A DNA stretch of 64,000 nt from Oscillibacter valericigenes Sjm18-20 (GCA_000283575.1 AP012044.1:3472001-3536000), one strand, 5' to 3'. Shown: positions 26,546-34,649, numbered from the stretch's first letter. Numbers and translations: made by a program. The notes: generated by a model from the sequence alone, not told the origin.

Positions 26546-27179
26546 CGTCTTCCTCCCGCTTTCCGATCTCCCGCAGCCGCTGAATCAGAGCAATGGCCAC
26601 GCCGATGATGACCACCGCGGGAATTCCCACAAACAGCGCCAGCAGCGGCATGGGCGGCGCGCCCGCCGGGTCCTCGTAAAACGCCCAGACCATCAGCCAG
26701 ATGAGGCCGATCATCAGCACCGCCATTAAAACCGCGCAGACGACAGGGGCAACATAGCGCCTGCGCACATCGTCCTTCTGCTTATTCATAAAGGTGGTCC
26801 CCTCCTGTTCCATTTGATTCATCCGGTCCAGCACCGACGCGGCATCCAACTCCTCCAGCGTGGTCCCGCTCTCCGCCAATAAGCCGCACACCGCTCTTGC
26901 CTTGCTCAGGTTTTCCGCGTCCCGGTCGATGGCCACCTGATGGCGGCGCATGGCATCCGCCACCGTCAGCCGCCCGCTCTGGAGGCGGCGGATCTCCTCA
27001 ATGGGTACCCCCAGCTTCCGCAGCAGCTTGATCCGCCGCAGCACCTCCACATCGCCGTCGCCATAATTCCGGTAGCCATTCTCGCTGTTGCGCTGAGGGT
27101 TTAAAAGCCCCTCCGACTCATAAAAGCGGATGTTCTTTTTGGTGATGCCCACCAGTTGCTCCACTTCGTTGATTTTCAA
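26529..27179 (-). CDS. MerR-family regulator with C-terminal membrane helices
   Basis: 216 residues from a TTG at 27179 (GAGGAAG 6 bases upstream; the frame to 27431 has no start signal). N-terminal MerR winged helix (LKINEVEQLVGITKKNIRFYESEGLLNP, 1-70), coiled-coil linker (~75-125), then two membrane helices (~140-165 and ~175-200) and a basic tail. A membrane-anchored MerR protein is less usual than soluble ones and may sense an envelope signal. Heads an operon with a membrane protein, YbjQ and an MBL hydrolase. Confidence 0.85.
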   Translation of the reverse strand: MKINEVEQLVGITKKNIRFYESEGLLNPQRNSENGYRNYGDGDVEVLRRIKLLRKLGVPIEEIRRLQSGRLTVADAMRRHQVAIDRDAENLSKARAVCGLLAESGTTLEELDAASVLDRMNQMEQEGTTFMNKQKDDVRRRYVAPVVCAVLMAVLMIGLIWLMVWAFYEDPAGAPPMPLLALFVGIPAVVIIGVAIALIQRLREIGKREEDDARRF

Positions 27180-27207
27180 AGTCCGCTTCCTCGCTTTCTG
27201 TATGCAT

Positions 27208-27236
27208 CCTATACCCTCCACCAGGGGAAAGGTCAA
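27208..27236 (-). promoter_or_regulatory. Promoter of the merR operon with a dyad in the spacer
   Basis: On the minus strand TTGACC (27236-27231), a 17-base spacer, TATAGG (27213-27208). The spacer holds CCCT-5-AGGG, the kind of dyad MerR proteins bind, which suggests autoregulation. Confidence 0.6.
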
Positions 27237-27284
27237 GAGGTTTTTAAAAATTTCTAAAAAAAGATATCCTGCCGACGCGGGATA

Positions 27285-27293
27285 TGCTATACT
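27285..27293 (+). promoter_or_regulatory. Extended -10 element of the mutY operon
   Basis: TGcTATACT at 27285-27293 with a weak -35 (TATCCT at 27265-27270). Divergent from the merR promoter 50 bases away. A leader of about 155 bases precedes mutY. Confidence 0.5.
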
Positions 27294-27449
27294 GAGAAGT
27301 AATCTGGAAAGAAGGCGGGAGGCCGGAAGGAGAGGAAAACCCGTTCCCCTGAGTGCGCTCCTTCCGCGCGGTGCCCCGCCGCCGTTCCTCCTGAAAAGGC
27401 ACAGGCGGAGCGGCAGATTTCCAAAATTCAATCAGGAGTACATTCTATC

Positions 27450-28568
27450 ATGCCCCATACCCCGCTGACAACTCTATCAGAAATTGTTTCGCCGCTTCTT
27501 AGCTGGTACCGGGCCAATGCCCGGGACCTGCCCTGGCGGAAAACAAGGGACCCTTACCGCGTGTGGGTGTCGGAGATCATGCTCCAGCAGACCCGCGTGG
27601 CGGCGGTGTTGGGCTATTATCAGCGGTTTCTCTCCGCCTTCCCCTCGGTGGAAGCTTTGGCAGACGCGCCGGAGGAGAGACTTATGAAGCTGTGGGAGGG
27701 CCTTGGGTATTACAACCGGGCCCGAAACCTGCGAAGTGCGGCGCAAACCGTGGTGAAGGTTTTCGGCGGAAAATTTCCGGATACCTATGAAGGACTTCTT
27801 GCCCTGCCGGGCGTGGGGGACTACACCGCCTCCGCCGTCGCCTCGGCATCTTTCGGGCGGCGGGAGCCGGCGGTGGACGGCAATGTGCTCCGGGTGTTCA
27901 CCCGGTTGACGGACTGCCATGACGACATTGGGGACCCCAAGACGAAACGGACAGTTCGGGAGCGGATTGAGTCGATTATGCCCATTGAACCGGAGGATAT
28001 CCGCGTTTTTAATCAGGCGCTCATGGAGCTGGGAGCCGTGGTCTGCGCACCGGGCGGTCCGCCGAAATGCGGAACCTGCCCGCTGGCGGAAAAATGCCTT
28101 GGCCGAAGGCGGGGCACAGCGGAGAGCCTGCCCGTCAAATCGCCAAAAAAAGCCCGACGGACGGAGGAAAAAACGGTATTTCTTTTTTTCAGGGACGGGA
28201 AAGTTGCTCTGCGAAAGCGGCCCCGGGACGGGCTGCTGGCCGGTCTGTGGGAATTTCCTAACGCGGACGGCGCGATGGATGAAACCGCCGCCGGAGTGCA
28301 GGCCGCCCTTTGGGGTCTGACGCCCGGCGCTTGGAAACGGCGTCTGACCGCCAAGCACATTTTCAGCCATGTGGAGTGGCACATGACCGGGTATGTACTG
28401 AAAGTCTCCGGCGACGGCCCGGAGGACTTTTTCTGGGCGGACCGGCCGGAGCTTGAAAAGAGGGCCATACCGTCGGCCTTTGCCCGCTTCCTGAACGAGA
28501 CAAAAACCATACTGAGTGAAAACGATACAGGAGGGAATTTAGAAGGAGGTTCTTTATCATGGGCTTGA
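27450..28568 (+). CDS. mutY: A/G-specific adenine glycosylase MutY
   Basis: 372 residues. HhH-GPD DNA glycosylase: WRKTRDPYRVWVSEIMLQQTRV (catalytic Glu in SEIMLQQT, ~42), LPGVGDYTASAVAS (HhH, ~117-130), catalytic Asp in AVDGNVLRV. Iron-sulfur cluster Cys-x7-Cys-x2-Cys-x5-Cys at ~196-213 (classical MutY has x6 in the first gap). C-terminal NUDIX-like domain (~240-350) reads the 8-oxoG. Removes A opposite 8-oxoG. Its stop overlaps the first GNAT gene by 10 bases. Confidence 0.95.
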   Translation: MPHTPLTTLSEIVSPLLSWYRANARDLPWRKTRDPYRVWVSEIMLQQTRVAAVLGYYQRFLSAFPSVEALADAPEERLMKLWEGLGYYNRARNLRSAAQTVVKVFGGKFPDTYEGLLALPGVGDYTASAVASASFGRREPAVDGNVLRVFTRLTDCHDDIGDPKTKRTVRERIESIMPIEPEDIRVFNQALMELGAVVCAPGGPPKCGTCPLAEKCLGRRRGTAESLPVKSPKKARRTEEKTVFLFFRDGKVALRKRPRDGLLAGLWEFPNADGAMDETAAGVQAALWGLTPGAWKRRLTAKHIFSHVEWHMTGYVLKVSGDGPEDFFWADRPELEKRAIPSAFARFLNETKTILSENDTGGNLEGGSLSWA

Positions 28569-29041
28569 CGCTGGAGCTTGCATATGAGGATCCGGATGAG
28601 ATTCGGCCGCTGTTTCAGGAATACACGGATATGCTGGTGCGGGAGAGTCCGTCCTTTGCCGAATATTTGAAAATCCAGCACTATGACGCGGAGCTGGATG
28701 ATCTGCGCAGCAAATACGGTCTGCCTGGCGGGCGGCTGTACCTTGCTCGGGTGGGCGGAGCCGTAGCGGGGTGCGTGGCGCTGCGGGGGCTGGATGAAAC
28801 GCGCTGTGAGCTGAAGCGGATGTATGTCCGGCCCCAGTTTCGCGGGCAGGGGATTTCCGTGGCGCTGATGGACCGGATTCTGGCGGACGCGCGGAAAATC
28901 GGCTACAAGCGGATGCTGCTGGATACCCTGCCGTTTCTGACCACGGCCATTGCCATGTACAAACGGCGGGGATTCGAGGAGATTCCCAGCTATAACGACA
29001 GTCCCCTGCAGGAAACGATCTATATGGAGCTGGAGCTGTAA
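28559..29041 (+). CDS. GNAT acetyltransferase, first of a tandem pair
   Basis: 160 residues, complete GNAT fold: GLTLELAYEDPDEIRPLFQEYTDML (1-27), central strand GAVAGCVALRGL, acetyl-CoA-binding motif A RPQFRGQGISVALMDRIL (~100-117). AAGGAGG lies 8 bases before the ATG, inside mutY. About two thirds of positions match the next gene by eye, showing tandem duplication. Substrate unknown. Confidence 0.85.
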   Translation: MGLTLELAYEDPDEIRPLFQEYTDMLVRESPSFAEYLKIQHYDAELDDLRSKYGLPGGRLYLARVGGAVAGCVALRGLDETRCELKRMYVRPQFRGQGISVALMDRILADARKIGYKRMLLDTLPFLTTAIAMYKRRGFEEIPSYNDSPLQETIYMELEL

Positions 29042-29092
29042 GCTCGGTGGGTCGGGCCTTGAAGCTCAGGCGGAAAGCGAGGTAGTTCTATT

Positions 29093-29575
29093 ATGCTATT
29101 GACATTGGAATTGGCCTATGAACAGCCGGAGGTCATGCGCACCATGATTCAGGAATACGTGGACACGCTGATTCTGGCGGTGCCGCCCTTCGCATCCTAC
29201 CTTCAGGTGCAGCACTGCGACGCGGAGCTTGCCAATCTGCGCCAGAAATACGGCAAGCCCGACGGGCGGCTGTATCTTGCGCGGGCAGACGGAAAACCGG
29301 CGGGCTGCGTGGCCCTGCGGAAGCTGGATGACAAGACCTGTGAGATGAAGCGGCTGTATGTCCGGCCCCAGTTTCGGGGAAAAGGCATTGGCGCGGCGCT
29401 GGTGGACCGGCTGCTCCTGGACGCGCGGGAAATCGGGTACCGCTACATGAATCTGGATACCCTCCCCATGCTGACCACCGCCATCCACATGTACCGGAAA
29501 CTGGGTTTCCATGAAATTCCCCGGTATAACGACAGCCCCCTGCCGGGAACCATCTTTATGCAGCTCAAGCTGTAA
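29093..29575 (+). CDS. GNAT acetyltransferase, second of a tandem pair
   Basis: 160 residues, the same length as the preceding paralogue. It shares LTLELAYE, the EYVDTL/EYTDML strand, KYGKPDGRLYLAR, and motif A RPQFRGKGIGAALVDRLL. Same C-terminal ending YNDSPLPGTIFMQLKL. Fifty-one bases after the first copy. The two copies have diverged at the substrate-facing N-terminal region more than in motif A, which suggests different substrates (inference). Confidence 0.85.
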   Translation: MLLTLELAYEQPEVMRTMIQEYVDTLILAVPPFASYLQVQHCDAELANLRQKYGKPDGRLYLARADGKPAGCVALRKLDDKTCEMKRLYVRPQFRGKGIGAALVDRLLLDAREIGYRYMNLDTLPMLTTAIHMYRKLGFHEIPRYNDSPLPGTIFMQLKL

Positions 29576-29590
29576 AGGGAGGAACAACCT

Positions 29591-30187
29591 ATGGCTTTTT
29601 GGAATCGGGACGACGAGGGCGAATGGGAAAAATACCAGAAGTCCAAAGGAAAAGAGAATGAGGACCCGGAAGATGGGAAATCGTCCCCGGTCTCCGACGA
29701 ATTCCGCAAATATTTCAAGACCGTCCGTCAGGCGCAGCCCCCGGAATCCGGTGAGGCGGAACAGCCGGGAGAAAAAACTTCTCCCCTCAAGACCTTTTTA
29801 TCCCGGTTTCAGGCGGAGAAACCTGAGGAGCCGGAGGGTCCGCCGGAGAAATGCCCCTGGTGTGGCGGAGATATGATCAAGGGATATCTGACAGGCGGGC
29901 AGGGTGTCTACTGGTCAGAAAAGAAGCCGGGGTTTTTGGACGGCGGCATTTTCAGCAATACTGTGCGCGTGAATGTAAGTGAGGAAGGCGATTTTGGGCC
30001 GAGAGGCTATATGACCACCTGGCACTGCCAAAAATGCCACAAAATGATGTTGCACACCCTTCTACTGGACCCGCCGCTGGGCGTCGGAAATTCGACTCCT
30101 TCCGCCCTTTCCAACGACGAGCAGGTAAGCGCGGCTCTGGCGGAGGGCGAAGAAGACTGCCCGGAGAACAACAAAGACGAGACTTAA
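29591..30187 (+). CDS. Zinc-ribbon protein with DUF6487-type (PF20097) domain
   Basis: 198 residues. A charged N-terminal half (~1-80; Glu/Lys/Pro-rich, low complexity) precedes a domain (~90-160) with CPWCGGDMIKGYL and a later CQKC pair, which would form a four-Cys zinc site; spacing and context match the DUF6487 family. The motif YMTTWHCQKCHKMM is notable. No enzyme motif. Ends in an acidic tail. Same direction and 15 bases from the GNAT gene, so part of the mutY-GNAT transcript. Confidence 0.7.
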   Translation: MAFWNRDDEGEWEKYQKSKGKENEDPEDGKSSPVSDEFRKYFKTVRQAQPPESGEAEQPGEKTSPLKTFLSRFQAEKPEEPEGPPEKCPWCGGDMIKGYLTGGQGVYWSEKKPGFLDGGIFSNTVRVNVSEEGDFGPRGYMTTWHCQKCHKMMLHTLLLDPPLGVGNSTPSALSNDEQVSAALAEGEEDCPENNKDET

Positions 30188-30203
30188 GGGAGAATACGAT
30201 TCA

Positions 30204-30791
30204 ATGGCACAGCTTTACTTCAAATACGGGGCCATGGGCTCCAGCAAAACAGCAAACGCGCTGATGACCCGCTTTAATTATGAGGAGCGGGGCCAGCAGA
30301 CCCTTTTGGTGAAGCCCCGGCTGGACACCCGGGACGGCGACCACATGGTCTACTCCCGTATCGGGCTGAAGCACTCCTGCATTTACTTTGACGAAATGCG
30401 CAGGATCAACCCCATGGAATTGCAGCAAAACGCCTGCATCATTGTGGACGAGGCCCAGTTTTTGACCAAGGAGGAAGTGGACTATCTGGTCTCCCTGGTG
30501 GACGACTGCGGTATTCCCGTCATCTGCTACGGGCTGCGGGCGGATTTCAAGGGCGACCTGTTTCCAGGCAGTGAGGAGCTTCTGGTGATGGCGGACAAGA
30601 TCGAAGAGGTCAAGACCATCTGCTGGTGCGGCAAAAAAGCCACCTTCAACGCCCGGTTTGACCGGGAGGGCCACGTGCTGAAGGAGGGCGCGCAGGTAGT
30701 GCTGGGCGCCAACGACCAGTACATCGGCCTGTGCCGCAAGCATTGGCGGGACGGAAATCTCGGTCCGGACTTCAAGGCGGTCCAGCCATGA
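30204..30791 (+). CDS. tdk: Thymidine kinase (type II)
   Basis: 195 residues. P-loop GAMGSSKT (9-16), LLVKPRLDTRDG, Walker B-like IIVDEAQFL (~81-89), lasso region with GLRADFKGDLFPGS (~112-125) and zinc site CWCGKKATFNARF (~145). Salvages thymidine to dTMP. Starts 16 bases after the zinc-ribbon gene; its TGA overlaps the next ATG. Confidence 0.97.
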   Translation: MAQLYFKYGAMGSSKTANALMTRFNYEERGQQTLLVKPRLDTRDGDHMVYSRIGLKHSCIYFDEMRRINPMELQQNACIIVDEAQFLTKEEVDYLVSLVDDCGIPVICYGLRADFKGDLFPGSEELLVMADKIEEVKTICWCGKKATFNARFDREGHVLKEGAQVVLGANDQYIGLCRKHWRDGNLGPDFKAVQP

Positions 30792-31657
30792 TCTGCACGC
30801 TCTGCCCCCGGGAGTGCGGCGCAGAACGGACGCAGACCGTCCCCGGCGGGGTTTGCGCCATGCCGCTCACGCCCGTTGCGGCAAAAGTCATGCTCCACCA
30901 GTGGGAGGAGCCCTGCCTTGTGGGTAACCGGGGCGCGGGATGTGTTTTTTTCTCCGGCTGCAATCTCCGCTGCTGTTTCTGCCAGAACGGGACCATTTCC
31001 CGTCAGGGCTTCGGCAAATCTGTCAGCGTTCGGCGTCTTCGGGAAATCTACAAGGAGCTCATCGCGCAGGGTGCGGCCTGCATTGACCTTGTGACCCCCA
31101 CCCACTTTGCCCCCGCCATCGCGGAGTCTCTGAACCGGCCTTTGCCGGTACCGGTGGTATGGAACTCCGGCGGGTATGAAAAACCGGAAACTCTCCGGCT
31201 TTTGGAGGGTAAGGTGCAGATCTACCTGCCGGATTTCAAGTACGCCCTCCCCGGCCCGGCAAAAAAATACTCCGGCGCGGAGGACTATTTTCATTGGGCC
31301 AGCGCCGCGATTGCGGAGATGTTCCGCCAGACGGGGCCGTACCAAATGGAAAACGGGCGGCTGAAATCCGGCGTGCTTATCCGGCACCTGATCCTTCCGG
31401 GAGAGTTGGAAAACACCCGGCGGTGCATCGACTGGGCGGCGGAGACCTTCCGCCCCGGCGACGTGCTGTTTTCCCTGATGGCGCAGTATACGCCCCAGCC
31501 GGGGGCGGCGGGGAACCTCCGCCGCCACGTGACCGGGGCGGAATATTCCGCCGCAGTGCAATATATGAAAAACTGCGGCATCACCGACGGCTACACCCAG
31601 GAGCGGACCTCCGCCAAAGAGGAATACACCCCGGAGTTTGATCTCTCCGGCATATGA
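30788..31657 (+). CDS. PflX-like radical SAM protein (COG1313)
   Basis: 289 residues from the ATG overlapping the tdk stop (ATGA); an earlier frame start at 30731 lies inside tdk. N-terminal CPRECGAERT cysteine motif, then the radical SAM cluster CNLRCCFC (Cys-x3-Cys-x2-Cys, ~60-67), QNGTISRQG, and the family motif PDFKYALP. No partner glycyl-radical enzyme is near. Belongs to the uncharacterised PflX family (pyruvate formate-lyase activating enzyme-like), whose substrate is unknown. Confidence 0.88.
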   Translation: MICTLCPRECGAERTQTVPGGVCAMPLTPVAAKVMLHQWEEPCLVGNRGAGCVFFSGCNLRCCFCQNGTISRQGFGKSVSVRRLREIYKELIAQGAACIDLVTPTHFAPAIAESLNRPLPVPVVWNSGGYEKPETLRLLEGKVQIYLPDFKYALPGPAKKYSGAEDYFHWASAAIAEMFRQTGPYQMENGRLKSGVLIRHLILPGELENTRRCIDWAAETFRPGDVLFSLMAQYTPQPGAAGNLRRHVTGAEYSAAVQYMKNCGITDGYTQERTSAKEEYTPEFDLSGI

Positions 31658-31755
31658 CCGCAGCGTATGTTGCGGAAAAATCGAGTTTTGCACAAAGCGA
31701 CTTTATTCTGGCGCATTTCCGGTTTAAGTAAATCAGCCACAGCAATACAACGTGT

Positions 31756-31790
31756 GCCCAAAGGCATTTCAATACCTTTGGGCGCTTTTT
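31756..31790 (+). terminator. Terminator after the mutY-pflX unit
   Basis: GCCCAAAGG / CCTTTGGGC followed by GCTTTTT. Confidence 0.82.
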
Positions 31791-31794
31791 GGTA

Positions 31795-32053
31795 CTATAA
31801 AAAGCGTAAGTGTAGGACGCCGACGGGCGTTTCACATTTGCGCTTATTCTTTTACAATAAGGGAAGTAATTGGTCTGGCGTGGCGCTTTATGGAGCGAAG
31901 CCTCCGGCAACAAAACTGTCAGCCATCCCTTGTTGTAAACATTCGATTAGGCAGGTTGAAACCCATACGGGCTTTCGTGTAACGAACCAAACTGAATCGC
32001 AATAAGTGCAGATGGGATTACAATTACAAAACAATCATTCAGGAGGGTTCAAC
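31795..32053 (+). ncRNA. Candidate IS110 bridge RNA region
   Basis: Non-coding stretch of ~260 bases directly upstream of the IS110-type transposase, where members of the family make a bridge RNA. A strong hairpin lies at 31802-31844 (AAGCG...CGCC GAC GGGCG...CGCTT, with mismatches), a second weaker one near 31880-31912 (CGCT...AGCG), then a largely single-stranded A/C-rich tail. TACTATAAAA at 31793-31802 resembles a -10 box, as expected at a left end. No covariance model was applied. Confidence 0.45.
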
Positions 32054-32860
32054 ATGACAAGCGTAGGCATTGATGTATCAAAAGGCAAGAGCACCGTCTG
32101 TATTCTCAGGCCATACGGAGAAGTGGTTGCTTCCCCATATGAAATACAGCACACCGAACCGGAGCTTCGTGCATTGGTATCCCATATTCAATCCATAGAA
32201 GGAGAAGTCAGAATTGTAATGGAGGCTACTGGAGCATACCATTTGCCGCTGCTTTCCAGTTTCAAAGATGCAGGCATGTTTGTGAGTGTAATCAATCCAT
32301 TGGCAATGAAAAAGTATGCTTCAACAGCAATACGCAAAGGCAAAACGGATAAATTGGATTCTGTCCGTATCGCGAACTATGGAATTGATCACTGGTTTAA
32401 GCTCGCGGACTACACGTTGCCAGATGAGTTATATGCGCAGCTTAGGCTCCTGGGGCGGCAATATGCACACTACATTACAATCCGTATTGAGTGTAAACTG
32501 GCCTTGACCGATCTGTTGGACAGGACCATGCCTGGGATAAAAACATTGCTCAGCGGCAAGCGCTCAGAGGAACCAACAAAGGACAAACTTAGTGACTTCG
32601 TAGCAGAATACTGGCATTTTGACAACATTACTAAAAAAAGCGAGGTTCAGTTCATCCATAGTTATTGTGCTTGGGCAAAAAAGAAAGGATACCACGCAAG
32701 TGAACCCAAGGCGAAAGCAATTTACGCCCTGGCTTGCAATGGTATCCCCACTTTGCCCTCCAGTGCCGCATCGACCAAAATGTTAACGCTGGAAGCCGTG
32801 AGAGTCCTGAAAGAAGAGGCCGATCATTTGAGGGTCATAAGCAAATTACCGAAAATATAA
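32054..32860 (+). pseudogene. IS110-family transposase, C-terminally truncated
   Basis: 268 residues from the ATG at 32054 (AGGAGG 8 bases upstream). N-terminal RuvC-like DEDD domain is present: VGIDVSKGKSTVC (first Asp), MEATGAYHLPLL (Glu), KTDKLDSVRIA (DxxD). Family members have about 400 residues; here the frame stops at SKLPKI and the C-terminal Transposase_20 part, which carries the catalytic Ser and the PxPG-type motif, is missing. It should therefore be inactive. Confidence 0.82.
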
Positions 32861-33167
32861 AAAAGGAACTGTGCATATTGACAATAAAAAATATTAATAT
32901 AATATGTATTATAATTAAACATTGAAGCAAAAACAGACAGCAAGGGTGCTATCGCGACCCCTTTTGCTGCCTGTTTTCTATTTAGGCCGTTGGAAAACAT
33001 CCGTTTCGCGAAAGACGCACAGATTTGAGTGGAACTGTACATATAGCATAAACCTCAGTCGAAATTTTAAAAAAATTGTTGACTTTTGTATAATATCATA
33101 ATATCATATATTTAAACATTTGCAAAACCGGCGCCGGTTTCAGCGATGATTACTAAGGAGGAGAAAC
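32861..33167 (+). other. Spacer between the IS110 remnant and the amino-acid operon
   Basis: AT-rich, no gene. Contains a terminator-like hairpin at 32933-32976 (ACAGaCAGCAA / TTTGCTGcCTGT then TTTT) and an imperfect 14-base direct repeat GGAACTGTrCATAT (32865-32878 and 33031-33044). The latter could mark element ends or a small duplication. Confidence 0.45.
33079..33107 (+). promoter_or_regulatory. Promoter of the serine/imine operon, followed by a palindrome
   Basis: TTGACT (33079-33084), 17-base spacer, TATCAT (33102-33107). An exact 16-base palindrome, AAACCGGCGCCGGTTT at 33125-33140, follows within the leader and could be an operator. Confidence 0.68.
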
Positions 33168-34649
33168 ATGGATATGCAACCGAAGGAGCTTTTGGCGATT
33201 TTGCAAAAAGAAGTCGTTCCCGCGCTGGGCTGCACCGGCCCGACCGCAGTTTCCTACGTAGCGGCAGAGGCCGCCACGGCTGTGGGAGGAACCCCGCTTA
33301 AAGTGGAGGTCAAGGTTGACCGTCACATTGGCACCAAGAACAGCGACGTGGGCATCCCCGGAACCAGTGCGGTGGGCCTGAAAATGGCTGCGGCTCTGGG
33401 CGCTCTGGTGGGAGACGCGGCTGTCGGACTAAATGTGCTGCACAACGTGACCCCACAAGATGAGAAAAAGGCGCTGGCGTTTTCCAAATCCGGCGCTGTA
33501 ACCGTGGAGCCGGACCTTGAGACCGAGATTCTGGGGCTGTTTATGGACTGCACCGTCACGACAGACAAGGGAATAGGTCGGGCGGTCGTGGTGAAGACTC
33601 ATACCAACCTGGTTTACCGCGAGGCCAACGGCAAGGTTCAGGTAACCTGCGCCATCATCGGCGCCATCTCCGGCAGCGGCTTTACCGGCGTCGCCGCGAC
33701 GGGTCCCATTATGATCCCCCGCATGGTCGAGCAGGGTTATCCACGCGGTTTCGCCACAGCTCTGGTCACGGTTTCCCCCGTTCTGGGCCTGCTCATCCCT
33801 CCCAGCGCCATCATGATTATTTACGGCTGGATCACAGAGACCTCCATTCTGGCCTGCTTTTTGTCCACTGTGGGTCCGGGCCTTTTAGTCATGTTCCTGT
33901 TCTGCTTCATCAATATGCTCTCGTGCCGGAAGTTTGACCTGACCCTCATGCCCCCGATGCCCATCCGGGAAAAGGTGCAGGTAACCGGCAAGCGTTTCTT
34001 CACCGCCATTCCCGCACTTTTGATGCCCATCATTATTCTGGGCGGTATTTACGGCGGCGCGTTCACTCCCACAGAGGCTGCCGCAGTTGCGGCACTTTAC
34101 AGTATTCCCGTGGGATTGTGGGTATACAGGGCCATGAAGCTGAAGGATGTCAAGAAGATGACCTTCGACTCCATCTGCTCCATCGGTTCCATTATGATTA
34201 TGATTGTTTTCTGCCTGATGCTGAGCCAGACGTTCGTCATGCTGAAGGTTCCTCAGGCTCTGATTGAGATTATCTTCGGTCTGACCACCAATAAGACTCT
34301 GATTCTGATTCTGATGAATCTGTTTTTGTTCCTGGTGGGGATGATCGTCAACGACTCCACCGGAATGCTGCTGTGCGCGCCGCTCCTTCTGCCTCTCGTG
34401 CAGCAGCTGGGTATCTCTCCCGTGCAGTTTGCAGCCATCATGGGCGTAAATCTGGCCATGGGCGGCGTTACACCTCCCTATGCAAGCATCCTGTATCTGG
34501 GTATGCGCATCGGCAAGTGCGAGTTCAGTGAAATTCTGACCCCGACCATGAAGCTGCTGATTTTCGGCTATGTCCCCGTGGTGTTCCTGACCTCTTTCTG
34601 GCCGGATCTGTCCTTATTTCTGCCCCGTCTGTTCGGTTACGCGGTGTAA
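33168..34649 (+). CDS. Chimeric protein: N-terminal cysteine desulfidase (UPF0597/CdsB-like) fused to TRAP large permease (DctM) C-terminal part
   Basis: 493 residues in one frame. Residues 1-~156 follow the UPF0597/L-cysteine desulfidase pattern (VVPALGCTGP with Cys22; DVGIPGTSAVGLKMAAALGALVGD; KTHTNLVYREANGK). From ~159 the sequence is DctM (CAIIGAISGSGF, PPSAIMIIYG, GAFTPTEAAA, VNDSTGMLLCAPLLLPL), about nine membrane segments. A normal DctM has ~430 residues, so ~95 N-terminal residues and the entire dctQ are gone; the UPF0597 part has lost the later cysteines of its cluster. Either an in-frame deletion fusion or an assembly join near 33633-33650. Neither half looks functional as known. 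Confidence 0.85.
   Translation: MDMQPKELLAILQKEVVPALGCTGPTAVSYVAAEAATAVGGTPLKVEVKVDRHIGTKNSDVGIPGTSAVGLKMAAALGALVGDAAVGLNVLHNVTPQDEKKALAFSKSGAVTVEPDLETEILGLFMDCTVTTDKGIGRAVVVKTHTNLVYREANGKVQVTCAIIGAISGSGFTGVAATGPIMIPRMVEQGYPRGFATALVTVSPVLGLLIPPSAIMIIYGWITETSILACFLSTVGPGLLVMFLFCFINMLSCRKFDLTLMPPMPIREKVQVTGKRFFTAIPALLMPIIILGGIYGGAFTPTEAAAVAALYSIPVGLWVYRAMKLKDVKKMTFDSICSIGSIMIMIVFCLMLSQTFVMLKVPQALIEIIFGLTTNKTLILILMNLFLFLVGMIVNDSTGMLLCAPLLLPLVQQLGISPVQFAAIMGVNLAMGGVTPPYASILYLGMRIGKCEFSEILTPTMKLLIFGYVPVVFLTSFWPDLSLFLPRLFGYAV

Larger units (their letters stand above)
31795..32900 (+). mobile_element. Truncated IS110-family element
   Basis: Structured upstream region plus a transposase that lacks its C-terminal domain. 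AT-rich and different in codon use from the GC-rich neighbours, indicating recent arrival. No terminal inverted repeats were found, as usual for this family. Left boundary (near 31791) and right boundary are estimates; TTGACA at 32878-32883 could be the right-end -35 box. Confidence 0.6.

Noticed and set aside
29096-29587. 163-codon minus-strand frame
   Set aside because: Shadow of the second GNAT gene.
32734-32925. Frameshifted continuation of the IS110 transposase
   Set aside because: The alternative frame shows no match to the missing C-terminal domain; the protein is truncated rather than frameshifted.
33089-33094. TATAAT as the -10 box of the serine/imine operon
   Set aside because: Only four bases separate it from the TTGACT -35 box; TATCAT at 33102 has the correct spacing.
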